A stretch of 64,000 bases of DNA, from positions 1,488,001 through 1,552,000 of the forward strand of contig NZ_CP109132.1 in NCBI RefSeq assembly GCF_035918015.1, read 5' to 3'. Shown here one piece after another: positions 33,871 to 43,124 of the stretch; the first letter of the stretch is position 1, and the number at the start of each line of letters is the position of its first letter. The stretch comes from Streptomyces sp. NBC_01754 (GTDB taxonomy: Bacteria; Actinomycetota; Actinomycetes; Streptomycetales; Streptomycetaceae). The position numbers were made by a program, and so were the translations under genes. Under the pieces are notes generated by a model. The model did no database searches. It saw only the letters and a list, made by a program, of their open reading frames with translations, and was not told where the DNA came from.

Positions 33871-34793
33871 CACGCGCACCCCGCAGGAGGCCGTACGGGG
33901 TCAAGAGCGCCCCGTACGCCTTCCTGGCCCCCGCCACCGTCCTCTTCCTGCTCTTCTTCGCCCTGCCCATCGGATACGCCCTCCACCTCAGCTTCCGCAG
34001 GACGCAGGTCAGGGGACTCGGTCTCGGCAAGGGCGCCCGCGACGAGATCTGGGCGGGCCCGGCCAACTACACGGACGCCCTCTCCGACTCCGAACTGCTC
34101 CACGGGGCGCTGCGGATCCTCGGCTACGGCCTGATCGTCGTCCCCGTGATGCTGGGGCTCGCCCTGCTGTTCGCGCTGCTCCTGGACACCGACCGGCTCC
34201 GGCTGCGCGGCTTCAGCAGGCTGGCGATCTTCTTGCCCTACGCCATCCCCGGCGTCGTCGCCGCGCTGATGTGGGGCTTCCTGTACCTGCCCGACGTCAG
34301 CCCCTTCCACTTCCTGCTCGACAAGGCCGGACTACCCCGGCCCGACCTGCTGGACGGCGGACCGCTGTACCTGGCGCTGGCGAACATCGCGGTCTGGGGC
34401 GGCACCGGTTTCAACATGATCGTCATCTACACCTCGCTGCGGGCGATCCCCGCCGAGATCTTCGAGGCGGCCCGGCTGGACGGCTGCTCGCAGCTCCAGA
34501 TCGCCCTGCGGATCAAGATCCCGATGGTGGCGCCCTCGCTGGTGCTGACGTTCTTCTTCTCGATCATCGCCACGCTCCAGGTGTTCAGCGAGCCGACCAC
34601 CCTGAAGCCGCTCACCAACTCGCTGTCCACCACCTGGAGTCCGCTGATGAAGGTCTATCAGGACGCCTTCGTCAACAACGACATCCACGCGGCGGCGGCG
34701 CAGGCCGTGATCATCGCGCTGGCCACGCTCGCCCTGTCCTTCGGCTTCCTCAAGGCGGCCAACTCCCGTACGAAGCAGGGAGTCTCCCGATGA
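33867..34793 (+). CDS. sugar ABC transporter permease (MalF family)
   Basis: This 308-residue membrane protein has about six helices, opening with YAFLAPATVLFLLFFALPIG. The EAA loop IFEAARLDGCSQLQIALRIK docks the ATPase. The GTG start overlaps the binding-protein stop, and its stop overlaps the next permease start. Confidence 0.93.
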   Translation: MTRAPRRRPYGVKSAPYAFLAPATVLFLLFFALPIGYALHLSFRRTQVRGLGLGKGARDEIWAGPANYTDALSDSELLHGALRILGYGLIVVPVMLGLALLFALLLDTDRLRLRGFSRLAIFLPYAIPGVVAALMWGFLYLPDVSPFHFLLDKAGLPRPDLLDGGPLYLALANIAVWGGTGFNMIVIYTSLRAIPAEIFEAARLDGCSQLQIALRIKIPMVAPSLVLTFFFSIIATLQVFSEPTTLKPLTNSLSTTWSPLMKVYQDAFVNNDIHAAAAQAVIIALATLALSFGFLKAANSRTKQGVSR

Positions 34794-35647
34794 GCACCGA
34801 GTCCCTCGCGGCCGGCCGCCGCCGTTTCCCGCTGGTACCGACCGCCGTCCTGCTGTGCGGTGCCGTCTACTGCCTGCTGCCGGTGGCCTGGGTCCTGGTC
34901 GCCTCGACCAAGTCCGGCGGCGAGCTGTTCTCCACCTTCACCTTCCTGCCCGGCTCCGGCTTCGCCGACAACGTCGCCGATCTCTCGGCGTACCGCGACG
35001 GCGTGTACTGGAGGTGGATGGCCAACTCCGCCTTCTACGCGGGGGTGGGCGCCCTGCTGTCCACGGCGGTGTCAGCGGTCTCGGGGTACGCGCTGGCCGT
35101 GTACCGCTTCCGCGGGAAGGAGGCGGTCTTCAACATCCTGCTCGCCGGCGTGCTGATGCCTCCGGTGATCCTGGCCGTCCCGCAGTACCTGCTGCTGGCC
35201 AAGGCCGATCTGACCGACTCCTACCTCTCGGTGCTGCTGCCGGCGATCCTCTCCCCGTACGGCGTCTACCTGGCCCGGATCTACGCGTCGGCGGCCGTGC
35301 CCGCCGACGTGGTCGAGGCCGGTCGGATGGACGGCGGCGGCGAGTGGCGGATCTTCCGCACCATCGCGCTGCCGATGATGCTGCCGGGGCTGGTGACGGT
35401 GTTCCTGTTCCAGTTCGTGGCGGTCTGGAACAACTTCCTGCTGCCGTACATCATGCTGGGCGACGACGAGAAGTTCCCCGTCACGCTGGGGCTGTACACG
35501 CTGCTCCAGCAGGGCGCCAGCACCCCGGCCCTCTACACGCTGGTCATCACCGGTGCGCTGCTGGCGATCATCCCGCTGATCGCCCTGTTCCTGGTGATCC
35601 AGCGGTTCTGGAGTCTCGACCTGCTCTCCGGCGCCGTAAAGTCCTGA
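34790..35647 (+). CDS. sugar ABC transporter permease (MalG family)
   Basis: This 285-residue membrane protein begins with LLCGAVYCLLPVAWVLVAST. It carries the EAA loop VVEAGRMDGGGEWRIFRTIA and the C-terminal helix ALLAIIPLIALFLVIQRFW. It is the second permease of the GH42-associated importer. The ATG at 34790 overlaps the previous stop, and the long upstream open frame is a shadow of that gene. Confidence 0.93.
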   Translation: MSTESLAAGRRRFPLVPTAVLLCGAVYCLLPVAWVLVASTKSGGELFSTFTFLPGSGFADNVADLSAYRDGVYWRWMANSAFYAGVGALLSTAVSAVSGYALAVYRFRGKEAVFNILLAGVLMPPVILAVPQYLLLAKADLTDSYLSVLLPAILSPYGVYLARIYASAAVPADVVEAGRMDGGGEWRIFRTIALPMMLPGLVTVFLFQFVAVWNNFLLPYIMLGDDEKFPVTLGLYTLLQQGASTPALYTLVITGALLAIIPLIALFLVIQRFWSLDLLSGAVKS

Positions 35648-35689
35648 CAGCTCCTCACCAGGCCCCCACCTGACGAAAGATCACGCACC

Positions 35690-36724
35690 ATGAGCCGCAC
35701 GGAACACAACGGCACGGGACGCCGCAGGCCGCCGACGATCCATGACGTCGCCCGGGAGGCCGGTGTCTCCAGGGGCACGGTCTCCCGGGTGCTCAACGGC
35801 GGCCACAACGTCAGCCCGGCCGCGCTCGACGCGGTCCGGTCCGCCATCCGCCGGACCGGGTACACCGTGAACCGGCACGCCCGGTCCCTGATCACCGGCC
35901 GCTCCGACTCGGTGGCGTTCCTGCTGACCGAGCCGCAGGAGCGGTTCTTCGAGGACCCGAACTTCAACGTGCTGCTGCGCGGCTGCACCACCGCGCTCGC
36001 CGCGCACGACATCCCGCTGCTGCTGATGATCGCGGGGACGGAGGCGGAACGCCGGCGCAACATGCGCTACATCGCCGGGCACGTGGACGGGGTGCTGCTG
36101 GTCTCCAGCCACTCCGGCGACCCGGTCGCCGCCCAGCTCCACGAGGCGGGCGTCCCCCTGGTGGCCTGCGGCAAGCCGCTCGGGCAGGGGTCGAAGGTCA
36201 GTTACGTCGCGGCGGACGACCTGGGCGGCGCCCGCGACATGGTGCGCCATCTGCACGGGGCCGGGCGGCGCCGGATCGCCACGGTGACCGGGCCGCTGGA
36301 CACCCCGGGCGGTGTGGAGCGCCTGGCCGGCTACCGGGCGACGCTCGCCGAGTGCGGGCTGCCCCACGACGAGGCGCTGGTCGTGCCCGGAGACTACAGC
36401 CGGGCGGGCGGCGAGGCGGCGGCCACGCTGCTGCTGGAGCGGGCACCGGACATCGACGCGGTGTTCGTCGGGTCCGACCTGATGGCCCAGGGGGTGCTCA
36501 CCGCGCTGGAGCGGGCGGGCCGCCGGGTGCCCGAGGACATCGCGGTCGGGGGCTTCGACGACTCCCCCGCCGCGCTCGCCGCCCGCCCGGAGCTGACGAC
36601 GGTCCGTCAGCCGTGGGACCGGATCAGCTCCGAGATGGTACGGGTGCTGCTGGCGCAGATCGGCGGGGAGGACCCGGCCGCGGTCATCCTCCCCACCGAA
36701 CTGGTGCGCCGGGACTCGGCGTGA
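35690..36724 (+). CDS. LacI-family transcriptional regulator of the GH42 locus
   Basis: This 344-residue regulator has the LacI headpiece TIHDVAREAGVSRGTVSRVL and hinge SPAALDAVRSAIRRTGYTVN, then a periplasmic-binding-like sugar domain (DAVFVGSDLMAQGVLTALER, VGGFDDSPAALAARPELTTV). It lies 42 bp behind the permease and probably represses the GH42 gene and the importer through TGTGAACGCTCACA at 32484. Confidence 0.93.
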   Translation: MSRTEHNGTGRRRPPTIHDVAREAGVSRGTVSRVLNGGHNVSPAALDAVRSAIRRTGYTVNRHARSLITGRSDSVAFLLTEPQERFFEDPNFNVLLRGCTTALAAHDIPLLLMIAGTEAERRRNMRYIAGHVDGVLLVSSHSGDPVAAQLHEAGVPLVACGKPLGQGSKVSYVAADDLGGARDMVRHLHGAGRRRIATVTGPLDTPGGVERLAGYRATLAECGLPHDEALVVPGDYSRAGGEAAATLLLERAPDIDAVFVGSDLMAQGVLTALERAGRRVPEDIAVGGFDDSPAALAARPELTTVRQPWDRISSEMVRVLLAQIGGEDPAAVILPTELVRRDSA

Positions 36725-36775
36725 GGGCTGCCCGGCCGACGGGGGTCGGACAGTCCCCGGCGGTCTCCCGCCGTC

Positions 36776-37843
36776 TCAGGCGTCCAGCGCCGGGTAGTCG
36801 GTGTAGCCCTTCTCGTCTCCGCCGTAGAAGGTCGAGGGATCCGGGGTGTTGAACGGTCCGCCGGCCTTCAGCCGCGCCGGGAGGTCCGGGTTGGCGAGGA
36901 ACAGCGCGCCGTAGGAGATGAGGTCGGCGATCCCGTCGTCGATCACCGTGTGGTGCTCGAGGCCGGTCGGTCCGTCGGAGAACACGTTGACGACGAGGGC
37001 CCCGGTGAACCGCTTGCGCAGCTCCAGGGTCAGCTCACGCGTCCCGGCGGACTCCAGGACGTGCAGGTACGCGAGTCCGATCGGCTCGATCTCCGCCACG
37101 AGCGCGGTGTAGAGGGCGTCCGGGGCGGGCTCCTCGATGCCGTTGAAGGGGTTTCCGGGTGAGATGCGCAGTCCGGTGCGCTCCGGGCCGATCTCGGCGG
37201 CGACCGCCTCGACCACCTCGACGGCGAACCGGAGGCGGGCCTGCTCGGAACCGCCCCACGCGTCGGTGCGCCGGTTGGTGTTGGGCGCGAGGAACTGGTG
37301 GATCAGATAGCCGTTGGCTCCGTGCACCTCGACTCCGTCGAAACCCGCCTCGACCGCGTTGCGGGCGGCCGTGGCGAAGTCCGCCACGGTCGCGCGGATC
37401 TCGTCACCGGTCAGTTCGTGCGGCTCCACGAAGTCCTTGGGGCCCTCGTGGGTGTGGAGCAGGCCCGGTGCCACGACCGGAGAGGGGGCGACCGGGACCA
37501 GCCCGTCCGGCAGCAGCACGGGGTGGCCGATCCGGCCGGCGTGCATGAGCTGGGCGTAGATCCGCCCGCCGGCCGCGTGCACGGAGTCGGTGACCTTGCG
37601 CCAGGAGGCCACCTGCTCGGCACTGTGCAGACCGGGGGTGGAGGGGTAGCCCTGGCCCACCACCGACGGCTGCACCCCCTCGGTGATGAGCAGTCCGGCC
37701 GAGGCGCGCTGGGTGTAGTAGGTGACGGTGAGGTCGGTGGCCGTACCGCCGGCCCCGGCCCGGCTGCGGGTCATCGGAGCGAGGGCGATGCGGTTGGAGA
37801 GCCGCGTGCCGGCGAGGTCGACGGGATCGAACGCAGTGGTCAT
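36776..37843 (-). CDS. old yellow enzyme family alkene reductase / NADH:flavin oxidoreductase
   Basis: This 355-residue FMN enzyme reduces activated C=C bonds. OYE hallmarks are TRLSNRIALAPMTRSRAG, FDGVEVHGANGYLIHQFLAP (His and Asn that bind the substrate oxygen) and the C-terminal YGALFLANPDLPARLK. It is divergent from a MarR-family gene, and paired operators lie between them. The start is ATG 37843, and the longer frame upstream crosses one of the operators. Confidence 0.93.
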   Translation of the reverse strand: MTTAFDPVDLAGTRLSNRIALAPMTRSRAGAGGTATDLTVTYYTQRASAGLLITEGVQPSVVGQGYPSTPGLHSAEQVASWRKVTDSVHAAGGRIYAQLMHAGRIGHPVLLPDGLVPVAPSPVVAPGLLHTHEGPKDFVEPHELTGDEIRATVADFATAARNAVEAGFDGVEVHGANGYLIHQFLAPNTNRRTDAWGGSEQARLRFAVEVVEAVAAEIGPERTGLRISPGNPFNGIEEPAPDALYTALVAEIEPIGLAYLHVLESAGTRELTLELRKRFTGALVVNVFSDGPTGLEHHTVIDDGIADLISYGALFLANPDLPARLKAGGPFNTPDPSTFYGGDEKGYTDYPALDA

Positions 37844-37864
37844 GGAAGCCCCCAAGGCATTTAT

Positions 37865-37919
37865 GTGGTCGGCCAACTAAAGAACCGTGCGCCACTGTAG
37901 TCGATTAATTGGCCGACCA
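37865..37919. promoter_or_regulatory. paired MarR operators between the OYE and marR genes
   Basis: TGGTCGGCCAACTAA (37865-37879) and TTAATTGGCCGACCA (37905-37919) are reverse complements at 14 of 15 positions, 25 bases apart. Each also contains a small palindrome of the form TTGGYCGRCCAA. This stretch is the most AT-rich of the divergent region 37844-38084 and is the likely MarR target. Confidence 0.8.
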
Positions 37920-38084
37920 AGGTAAAATTCACGAACCCGCCATGGACCCACGTATCCTCGGGCACGACGGCACCCCCGGCGGCGGGGGTACCGGGTCCAC
38001 CGGCCCGGCGGTGCGCGGACCGGGCGTCACCGGCCCGGCGGCGCGGAGACCGGGCGCAGCGGCGAAACGTCCCGAGGAGTCCCG

Positions 38085-38591
38085 ATGAAGGCCGACAGCA
38101 CCGCCCCCGAGGACCCCGTCTGCACCGGGGCCCTGCCCAGCGCCGCCCGCGGCGGCCCGGTCAGCCACGCGGTGTCGCGGATCGCCCGGCTGCACCGGAT
38201 CGCGGCCGGGAAGCTGCTCAAGGGCCTCGGGCTCTATCCCGGCCAGGAGTTCCTGATGATGTGCCTGTGGGACGGCGGGGCGGTCCGCCAGTCGGAACTG
38301 ATCAGGGCCGTGGACCTCGACCCGTCCACCGTCACCAAGATGCTCCAGCGGCTCGACCAGGCCGGACATGTGCGCCGCCGCCCCGATCCCGACGACCGGC
38401 GGGCCGTCCTGGTCGAGGCCACTGAGGACAGCTGCGGCCTGCACACCTCGGTGCGGGACGCCTGGTCGAGCCTGGAGGAGCACACCCTCGCGGGACTGGA
38501 ACCGGCGGAGCGGGCGGAGCTGCTCCGGCTGCTGGCCAAGGTGGAGGCGAACCTCTGCCGGCAGGTCGAGGACTGCCCGGGCGCGGACTGA
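38085..38591 (+). CDS. MarR-family transcriptional regulator
   Basis: This 168-residue winged-helix regulator is recognised by GLYPGQEFLMMCLWDGGAVR, the recognition region DLDPSTVTKMLQRLDQAGHV and the wing RRPDPDDRRAVLVEAT. It is divergent from the OYE gene. By analogy to similar pairs it represses that gene until a reactive enone or quinone-like ligand binds. Confidence 0.92.
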   Translation: MKADSTAPEDPVCTGALPSAARGGPVSHAVSRIARLHRIAAGKLLKGLGLYPGQEFLMMCLWDGGAVRQSELIRAVDLDPSTVTKMLQRLDQAGHVRRRPDPDDRRAVLVEATEDSCGLHTSVRDAWSSLEEHTLAGLEPAERAELLRLLAKVEANLCRQVEDCPGAD

Positions 38592-38616
38592 CCGGCGCGC
38601 GGCCGCAGGGGGCGCG

Positions 38617-39690
38617 TCAGCGGGAGAGCACGTCCAGCGCGCGGTCGACGTCGGCCTCGGTGTTGTACAGGTGGAAGGCCGCGCGCAGGCTCCCCGCCCG
38701 GTTCGAGACCAGGACCCCGGCGTCGGCCAGTCCGGGTTCCCGGTCACCGAGCCCGGGTGCGGCGACGATCGCGGACGTGCCGGGCACCGCCGCGTGGCCG
38801 AGCGCGGCCAGGCCCTCCCGGAAGCGGGCGGCGAGCCGGGTGGCGTGGTCGTACAGCGCGTCGGTACCGCACCCGGCCACGACGGCGAGCGAGTGTTCCG
38901 CGCCGTGGTACGCGAGGAAGGCCACCGGCTCGTCGAACCGGCGTGCCGAGGAGGCGAGTTGCCGTACGGGCCCGTAGTCGCTGGTGCGGCGGTCCTCGGC
39001 GGACAGCCGGCCCGCGTACAGGACCGGCAGAGTCTCCTGAGCCTCCTCGGTGACGGTCAGGAACGACGTACCCCGGGGGCACATCAGGAATTTGAACGCG
39101 CCGGTGACGGTGTAGTCGTACGCCCCCGCGTCCAGCGGGAGCCAGCCCGCCGACTGGCTGGCGTCCAGGAGGGTGCGGGCCCCGTGCGCGGCGGCCGCCG
39201 CCCGCACCGCGTCGAGGTCGGCCACCCGGCCGTCGGCGGACTGGACGGCGGAGAAGGCGACGAGCGCGGTCCCGGGGCGCACCGCTTCGGCCAGGCCGGT
39301 CAGCGGCACGTACCGCGTCTTCAGATCGCCGCGCTCCGCGAACGGACTGACGACGGAGCTGAACTCCCCCTCCGGGGCCAGGACTTCGGCGCCTGCCGGA
39401 AGCGACGCGGCGACGAGGGCCACATGGGCGGCGACCGAGCCGCCGGTGGCCACCCGGCCGGGATCGACCCCGGCGAGCCGGGCGAAACCGGCCCGGGCCC
39501 CGTCCACCGCGTCAGAGCTGCCCGCGCCGCCCCGGCGCCCCGTGGCGTTCTCCTCCGCCAGCGCCTTGACCGCCTCGACGGCCCTGCGGGGCAGCAGACC
39601 GCAGCCGGCGGTGGCGAGGTAGGTGGTGGCGGCGGCGCCCGGGGCGCCGAACTCGGCGGCCCTGACCTGATCGAGCGAAGAGGTCTCCAT
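38617..39690 (-). CDS. class V aminotransferase-fold PLP enzyme
   Basis: This 357-residue fold-type I PLP protein has TLLDASQSAGWLPLDAGAYD, with the pyridine-contacting aspartate and following Q/S, and the Schiff-base lysine in TVTGAFKFLMCPRG. Relatives include cysteine desulfurases and ergothioneine EgtE-like lyases, but I cannot choose a reaction. The start is ATG 39690. The gene is convergent with marR and has no clear operon partner. Confidence 0.85.
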   Translation of the reverse strand: METSSLDQVRAAEFGAPGAAATTYLATAGCGLLPRRAVEAVKALAEENATGRRGGAGSSDAVDGARAGFARLAGVDPGRVATGGSVAAHVALVAASLPAGAEVLAPEGEFSSVVSPFAERGDLKTRYVPLTGLAEAVRPGTALVAFSAVQSADGRVADLDAVRAAAAAHGARTLLDASQSAGWLPLDAGAYDYTVTGAFKFLMCPRGTSFLTVTEEAQETLPVLYAGRLSAEDRRTSDYGPVRQLASSARRFDEPVAFLAYHGAEHSLAVVAGCGTDALYDHATRLAARFREGLAALGHAAVPGTSAIVAAPGLGDREPGLADAGVLVSNRAGSLRAAFHLYNTEADVDRALDVLSR

Positions 39691-39948
39691 ACCGTCCAGC
39701 CTGGCCGTGCCCGGTACCGGCGTCAACCACGAGAACCCGCGCAGACACCCCAAGAAAAGCCTGTTCCTGCTGGTCAGGGACGTAGCCGGAGAGCGCCGGG
39801 GCCGAACAGACGTGCCCGGGCGGGGGTGCGCCCCCCGCGTCGCGCTGCGTGGACGCCGATCGGGCCCGTCGCACCACCCACGCCCCGCCCCGGCGGCTCC
39901 CGGCTCAGGGGTTGTCCCGTCGTCCGTGGTGGACCGGCGCCGCCGCCC

Positions 39949-40677
39949 TCAGGTGTCCCGGCCGGTCGCGGGCACCTCACAGGAACCGTCCGCCTCACAG
40001 GCGGCCGCGTCGCCCCCGACCGGGATGAGTCCGGTGGTCGGGCGGTCCTTCCACGCCTGCTCCAGGGCCTGGGTGAACACCTCGGACGGCTGGCCGCCGG
40101 AGATGCCGTAGCGCCGGTCGAAAACGAAGAACGGGACGCCGTTCGCGCCGAGTTCGGCCGCCTCCCGCTCGTCGGCCCGTACGTCGTCCGCGTACGCCTC
40201 GGGGTCGGCCAGCACCCCTCGCGCCTCATCGGCGTCCAGCCCCGCCCCCACGGCGAGGCCGGCCAGGACCGCGTCGTCGAAGACCGACCGCTCCTCGGCG
40301 AAGTTCACCCGGTAGAGCAGGCCGAGCAGCTCGTCCTGGTGCCCGCGCGCCTTGGCCAGGTGCAGCAGCCGGTGCATGTCGAAGGTGCTGCCGTGGTCAC
40401 GCCCCTCGGCGCGGTAGCCGAGCCCCTCGTCCCGCGCGTTCGCCGCGACCTGGGCCTCCATGGCGCGGACCTCCTCGGGGCTGCGCCCGTACTTCTGCGC
40501 CAGCATGTCGGTCACCTGCTCGGTGTCGCCCTTGGCGCGCCCGGGATCGAGCTCGAAGGAGCGGTGCACCACCTCGACCTCGTCGCGGTGGGCGAACCCG
40601 GCCAGGCCCTTCTCGAAACGGGCCTTCCCGATGTAGCACCAGGGACAGGCGATGTCGCTCCAGATCTCGACGCGCAT
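39949..40677 (-). CDS. DsbA/FrnE-like thiol oxidoreductase
   Basis: This 242-residue cytoplasmic protein has a thioredoxin-fold CPWC active site (C11-C14, WSDIACPWCYIGKARF), the cis-proline region NGVPFFVFDRRYGISGGQPS and a second Cys pair in CEADGSC near the C-terminus. This is the FrnE arrangement. FrnE-like proteins act in polyketide or redox-stress contexts. There is no signal peptide. It appears monocistronic. Confidence 0.9.
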   Translation of the reverse strand: MRVEIWSDIACPWCYIGKARFEKGLAGFAHRDEVEVVHRSFELDPGRAKGDTEQVTDMLAQKYGRSPEEVRAMEAQVAANARDEGLGYRAEGRDHGSTFDMHRLLHLAKARGHQDELLGLLYRVNFAEERSVFDDAVLAGLAVGAGLDADEARGVLADPEAYADDVRADEREAAELGANGVPFFVFDRRYGISGGQPSEVFTQALEQAWKDRPTTGLIPVGGDAAACEADGSCEVPATGRDT

Positions 40678-40890
40678 GACTCTTCTTCTCTCCAGCTCTG
40701 CTGTACCGGTACGGAGGCAGCCTCCGCTGCCGGTTCAACGTCGGGTCGCGGCTGCTGATTCCCGCGCCGGCACCGGCACGGTCATCGTGCGCGCCCCCTG
40801 GGGCGTGGCCCGGTGGACGAACCGGGTGCGCGGTCCTGAGCCGGGCCCCGGGGATGCGGGGCCCCGACCGGCACGCGCCCACCCGGAGCA

Positions 40891-40926
40891 CGCCTTCGCC
40901 CCCGGTCGTGACCGGGGGCGAAGGCG
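40891..40926. terminator. strong hairpin downstream of the DUF1349 gene
   Basis: Perfect 17-base arms (CGCCTTCGCCCCCGGTC and complement) with a 2-base loop lie downstream of the leftward dehydrogenase/DUF1349 operon. The rest of the 279-bp gap to the FrnE-like gene shows no gene. Confidence 0.8.
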
Positions 40927-40956
40927 TCGTGCCGCGGAGGCGGCGGTTGTCCGCCC

Positions 40957-41568
40957 TCAGCTGCCGTCGCGCAGGTCGGCCGGGCCGCCCGGCCGGAAGG
41001 AGATGTGGTCGAAGGAGACCTCGCAGCCCTCTCCCGTCGGCGACTGGACGAGGAAGCCGACCAGGGCCTCGGCCCGCTCCCGCGCCGTGCCGAGGGTGAA
41101 GACGCGGACGAAGGTCCACGTCTCGCCGTCGGCCGAGGCGTGGAAGGCGAACGCGTCGCCGGTGCGGCTGAGCCGCAGCCAGAGGCTGTCGCCGTCCACC
41201 ACGAAGGAGTTGACGTCGTCCGACTGGCCCCGGGTGACGACCGTGCAGACGGTGGGACGGGCCGGGGAGAGCTCCAGACAGAGCTTCGCCCACTCCCGCT
41301 CCCCCACGTGCAGGTAGAGCACGCCCGCGTCGAAGGCGGCCTCGAAGCCCACCGTCACCCGGGCGGCGAGCCGGAAGTCGCCCTCCGGTGCGGCGCCCAG
41401 CAGGCGCGGGGCGTCCAAGGCGGACTCCAGGGAGTCACCGCCCGGCGGGACGAAGCGGTCCTGGAGCGGGCCCGCCCGTCCGGTCAGCACGCCGTCCGCG
41501 TACACCCAGTCGCCGTCCGGCCCGAACTCCTCGAGATCGAAAGGGAGTTCGGGAAGCACGGGGGTCAT
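40957..41568 (-). CDS. DUF1349 family protein (concanavalin-like fold)
   Basis: This 203-residue protein matches DUF1349 proteins, which have a concanavalin-type sandwich: FDAGVLYLHVGEREWAKLCL, SFVVDGDSLWLRLSRTGDAF, FHASADGETWTFVRVFTL. Some resemble glycan-binding or regulatory modules, and no activity is established. Its start overlaps the dehydrogenase stop by four bases. This links it to sugar-acid metabolism, perhaps as a sugar-recognising partner. Confidence 0.82.
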   Translation of the reverse strand: MTPVLPELPFDLEEFGPDGDWVYADGVLTGRAGPLQDRFVPPGGDSLESALDAPRLLGAAPEGDFRLAARVTVGFEAAFDAGVLYLHVGEREWAKLCLELSPARPTVCTVVTRGQSDDVNSFVVDGDSLWLRLSRTGDAFAFHASADGETWTFVRVFTLGTARERAEALVGFLVQSPTGEGCEVSFDHISFRPGGPADLRDGS

Positions 41569-43085
41569 GCCCGCCGCCCGTCGACCCGGCGGGGCAGGCC
41601 CAGCGGGTTGTCCTCGCGCAGTTCGGGCGGCAGCAGCGCCTCGGGGACCGACTGGTAGCTGACCGGGCGCAGCCAGCGCTCGACGGCCGTGGCGCCGACC
41701 GAGGTGGAGGTGGAGGTGGTGGCCGGGTACGGGCCGCCGTGGTGCTGGGCGGGCGCGACCGCGACACCGGTGGGCCAGCCGTTGACGAGGACCCGGCCGG
41801 CCAGCGGGGTGAGTTCCCGGAGCAGCCCGGCGGCGGCGCCGTCGGCCTCCTCGGCGGCGATCTGGAGGGTGGCCGTGAGGTTGCCGGGGAGCCGGGAGAG
41901 TACGGCGGTGATCTCGTCCTCGGAGTCGTAGCGGGCGACGACGGTGACCGGGCCGAAGCACTCCTCCAGGAGGGCGTCGTGCGGACCGGCCTCGGCCAGC
42001 CGCCGGGCGGGGACGGTGAGGAAGCCCGCGGAGACGGTGTGCTCGCCGCCCGCGCCGGGGGTGACGGGCGCGTCCACCTCGGGCAGTGCGGCGCGTTCGG
42101 CGACCCCCTTGAGGAAGGCGTCCCGCATCCGGTGGTCGAGCATGACCCCGGCGCCGGTGTCGCTGACGGTCGCGGTCAGGGACTTCAGCAACCGGTCGCC
42201 CGCCTCGCCGGACGGTGCCAGGACGAAGCCGGGCTTGGTGCAGAACTGCCCGGAGCCCATGGTCATGGAGCCGCCCAGCCCCGCACCGATCTGCTCGCCG
42301 CGCTCGGCGGCGGCGGCCTCGGTGACGACGACCGGGTTGAGGGAGCCGAGCTCGCCGTGGAAGGGGATCGGCACCGGACGGGCCGCGGCCGCGTCGAAGA
42401 GGGCACGGCCGCCGCGGACCGACCCGGTGAACCCGGCCGCGGTGACGAGCGGGTGCCTCACCAGCTCCACACCGGCGTCGAAGCCGTGCACCACGCTCAC
42501 GACGTCCTCGGGCAGACCGTGCCGCACGGCCGCCCTGCGCAGGAGCGAGACGCAGAGTTCGGAGGTGGCGGGGTGGTCGGGGTGGGCCTTGACGACGACC
42601 GGACAGCCCGCGGCGAGCGCGCTGGCGGTGTCTCCGCCGGGCACCGAGAAGGCGAGCGGGAAGTTGCTGGCGGCGTAGACGGCGACGACGCCGAGCGGGA
42701 CCTTGATGCGGCGCAGGTCCGGCCAGGGCGGTGTCCTGCCGCCGTCCTCGTGGTCGATGTGGATGTCGAGGTAGGCACCCTCCTCGACGACCTCCGCGAA
42801 GGCCCGCAACTGCGCCGCCGTACGGGCGAGTTCTCCGGTGAGACGGGCCGGACCGAGGGCGGTCTCCGCGTCGGCGGCCTCGACGACGTGCTCCTCGGCC
42901 CCGGCGAGCAGCTCGGCCGCGCCGCGCAGGAACGCGGCGCGTACGGTGCGGTCGGCCAGGGTGTCGCGTACGGCGTGCGCCGCCCTGACCGCTCGGTCGA
43001 CCTCCTCCGCCGTGGCCTCCACCGCGACCTGCTCGCGCGGGTTCCCGGTTCGGGGGTCGACACTCCAGACTGGTGCTGCTGCCAC
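41565..43085 (-). CDS. alpha-ketoglutaric semialdehyde (2,5-dioxovalerate) dehydrogenase
   Basis: This 506-residue aldehyde dehydrogenase is of the KGSADH type, the last step of oxidative pentose, uronate and glucarate pathways, giving 2-oxoglutarate. It shows AVYAASNFPLAFSVPGGDTA, the catalytic Glu in PFHGELGSLNPVVV, the catalytic Cys in GSGQFCTKPGFVLAP and a conserved LEECFGPVTVV. The start GTG follows GGAAGGAAA. It is divergent from an IclR gene, with operators between. It fits the dehydratases at 54533 and 56269. Confidence 0.93.
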   Translation of the reverse strand: MAAAPVWSVDPRTGNPREQVAVEATAEEVDRAVRAAHAVRDTLADRTVRAAFLRGAAELLAGAEEHVVEAADAETALGPARLTGELARTAAQLRAFAEVVEEGAYLDIHIDHEDGGRTPPWPDLRRIKVPLGVVAVYAASNFPLAFSVPGGDTASALAAGCPVVVKAHPDHPATSELCVSLLRRAAVRHGLPEDVVSVVHGFDAGVELVRHPLVTAAGFTGSVRGGRALFDAAAARPVPIPFHGELGSLNPVVVTEAAAAERGEQIGAGLGGSMTMGSGQFCTKPGFVLAPSGEAGDRLLKSLTATVSDTGAGVMLDHRMRDAFLKGVAERAALPEVDAPVTPGAGGEHTVSAGFLTVPARRLAEAGPHDALLEECFGPVTVVARYDSEDEITAVLSRLPGNLTATLQIAAEEADGAAAGLLRELTPLAGRVLVNGWPTGVAVAPAQHHGGPYPATTSTSTSVGATAVERWLRPVSYQSVPEALLPPELREDNPLGLPRRVDGRRA

Positions 43086-43124
43086 CGTGTTTCCTTCCGG
43101 TCCACTGCCACACATACAGGAGTT

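Noticed and set aside
41569..43113. Long N-terminal extension of the DUF1349 frame
   Set aside because: The extension overlaps the KGSADH gene in another frame on the same strand and is Arg-rich nonsense. The DUF1349 similarity begins at the ATG at 41568.
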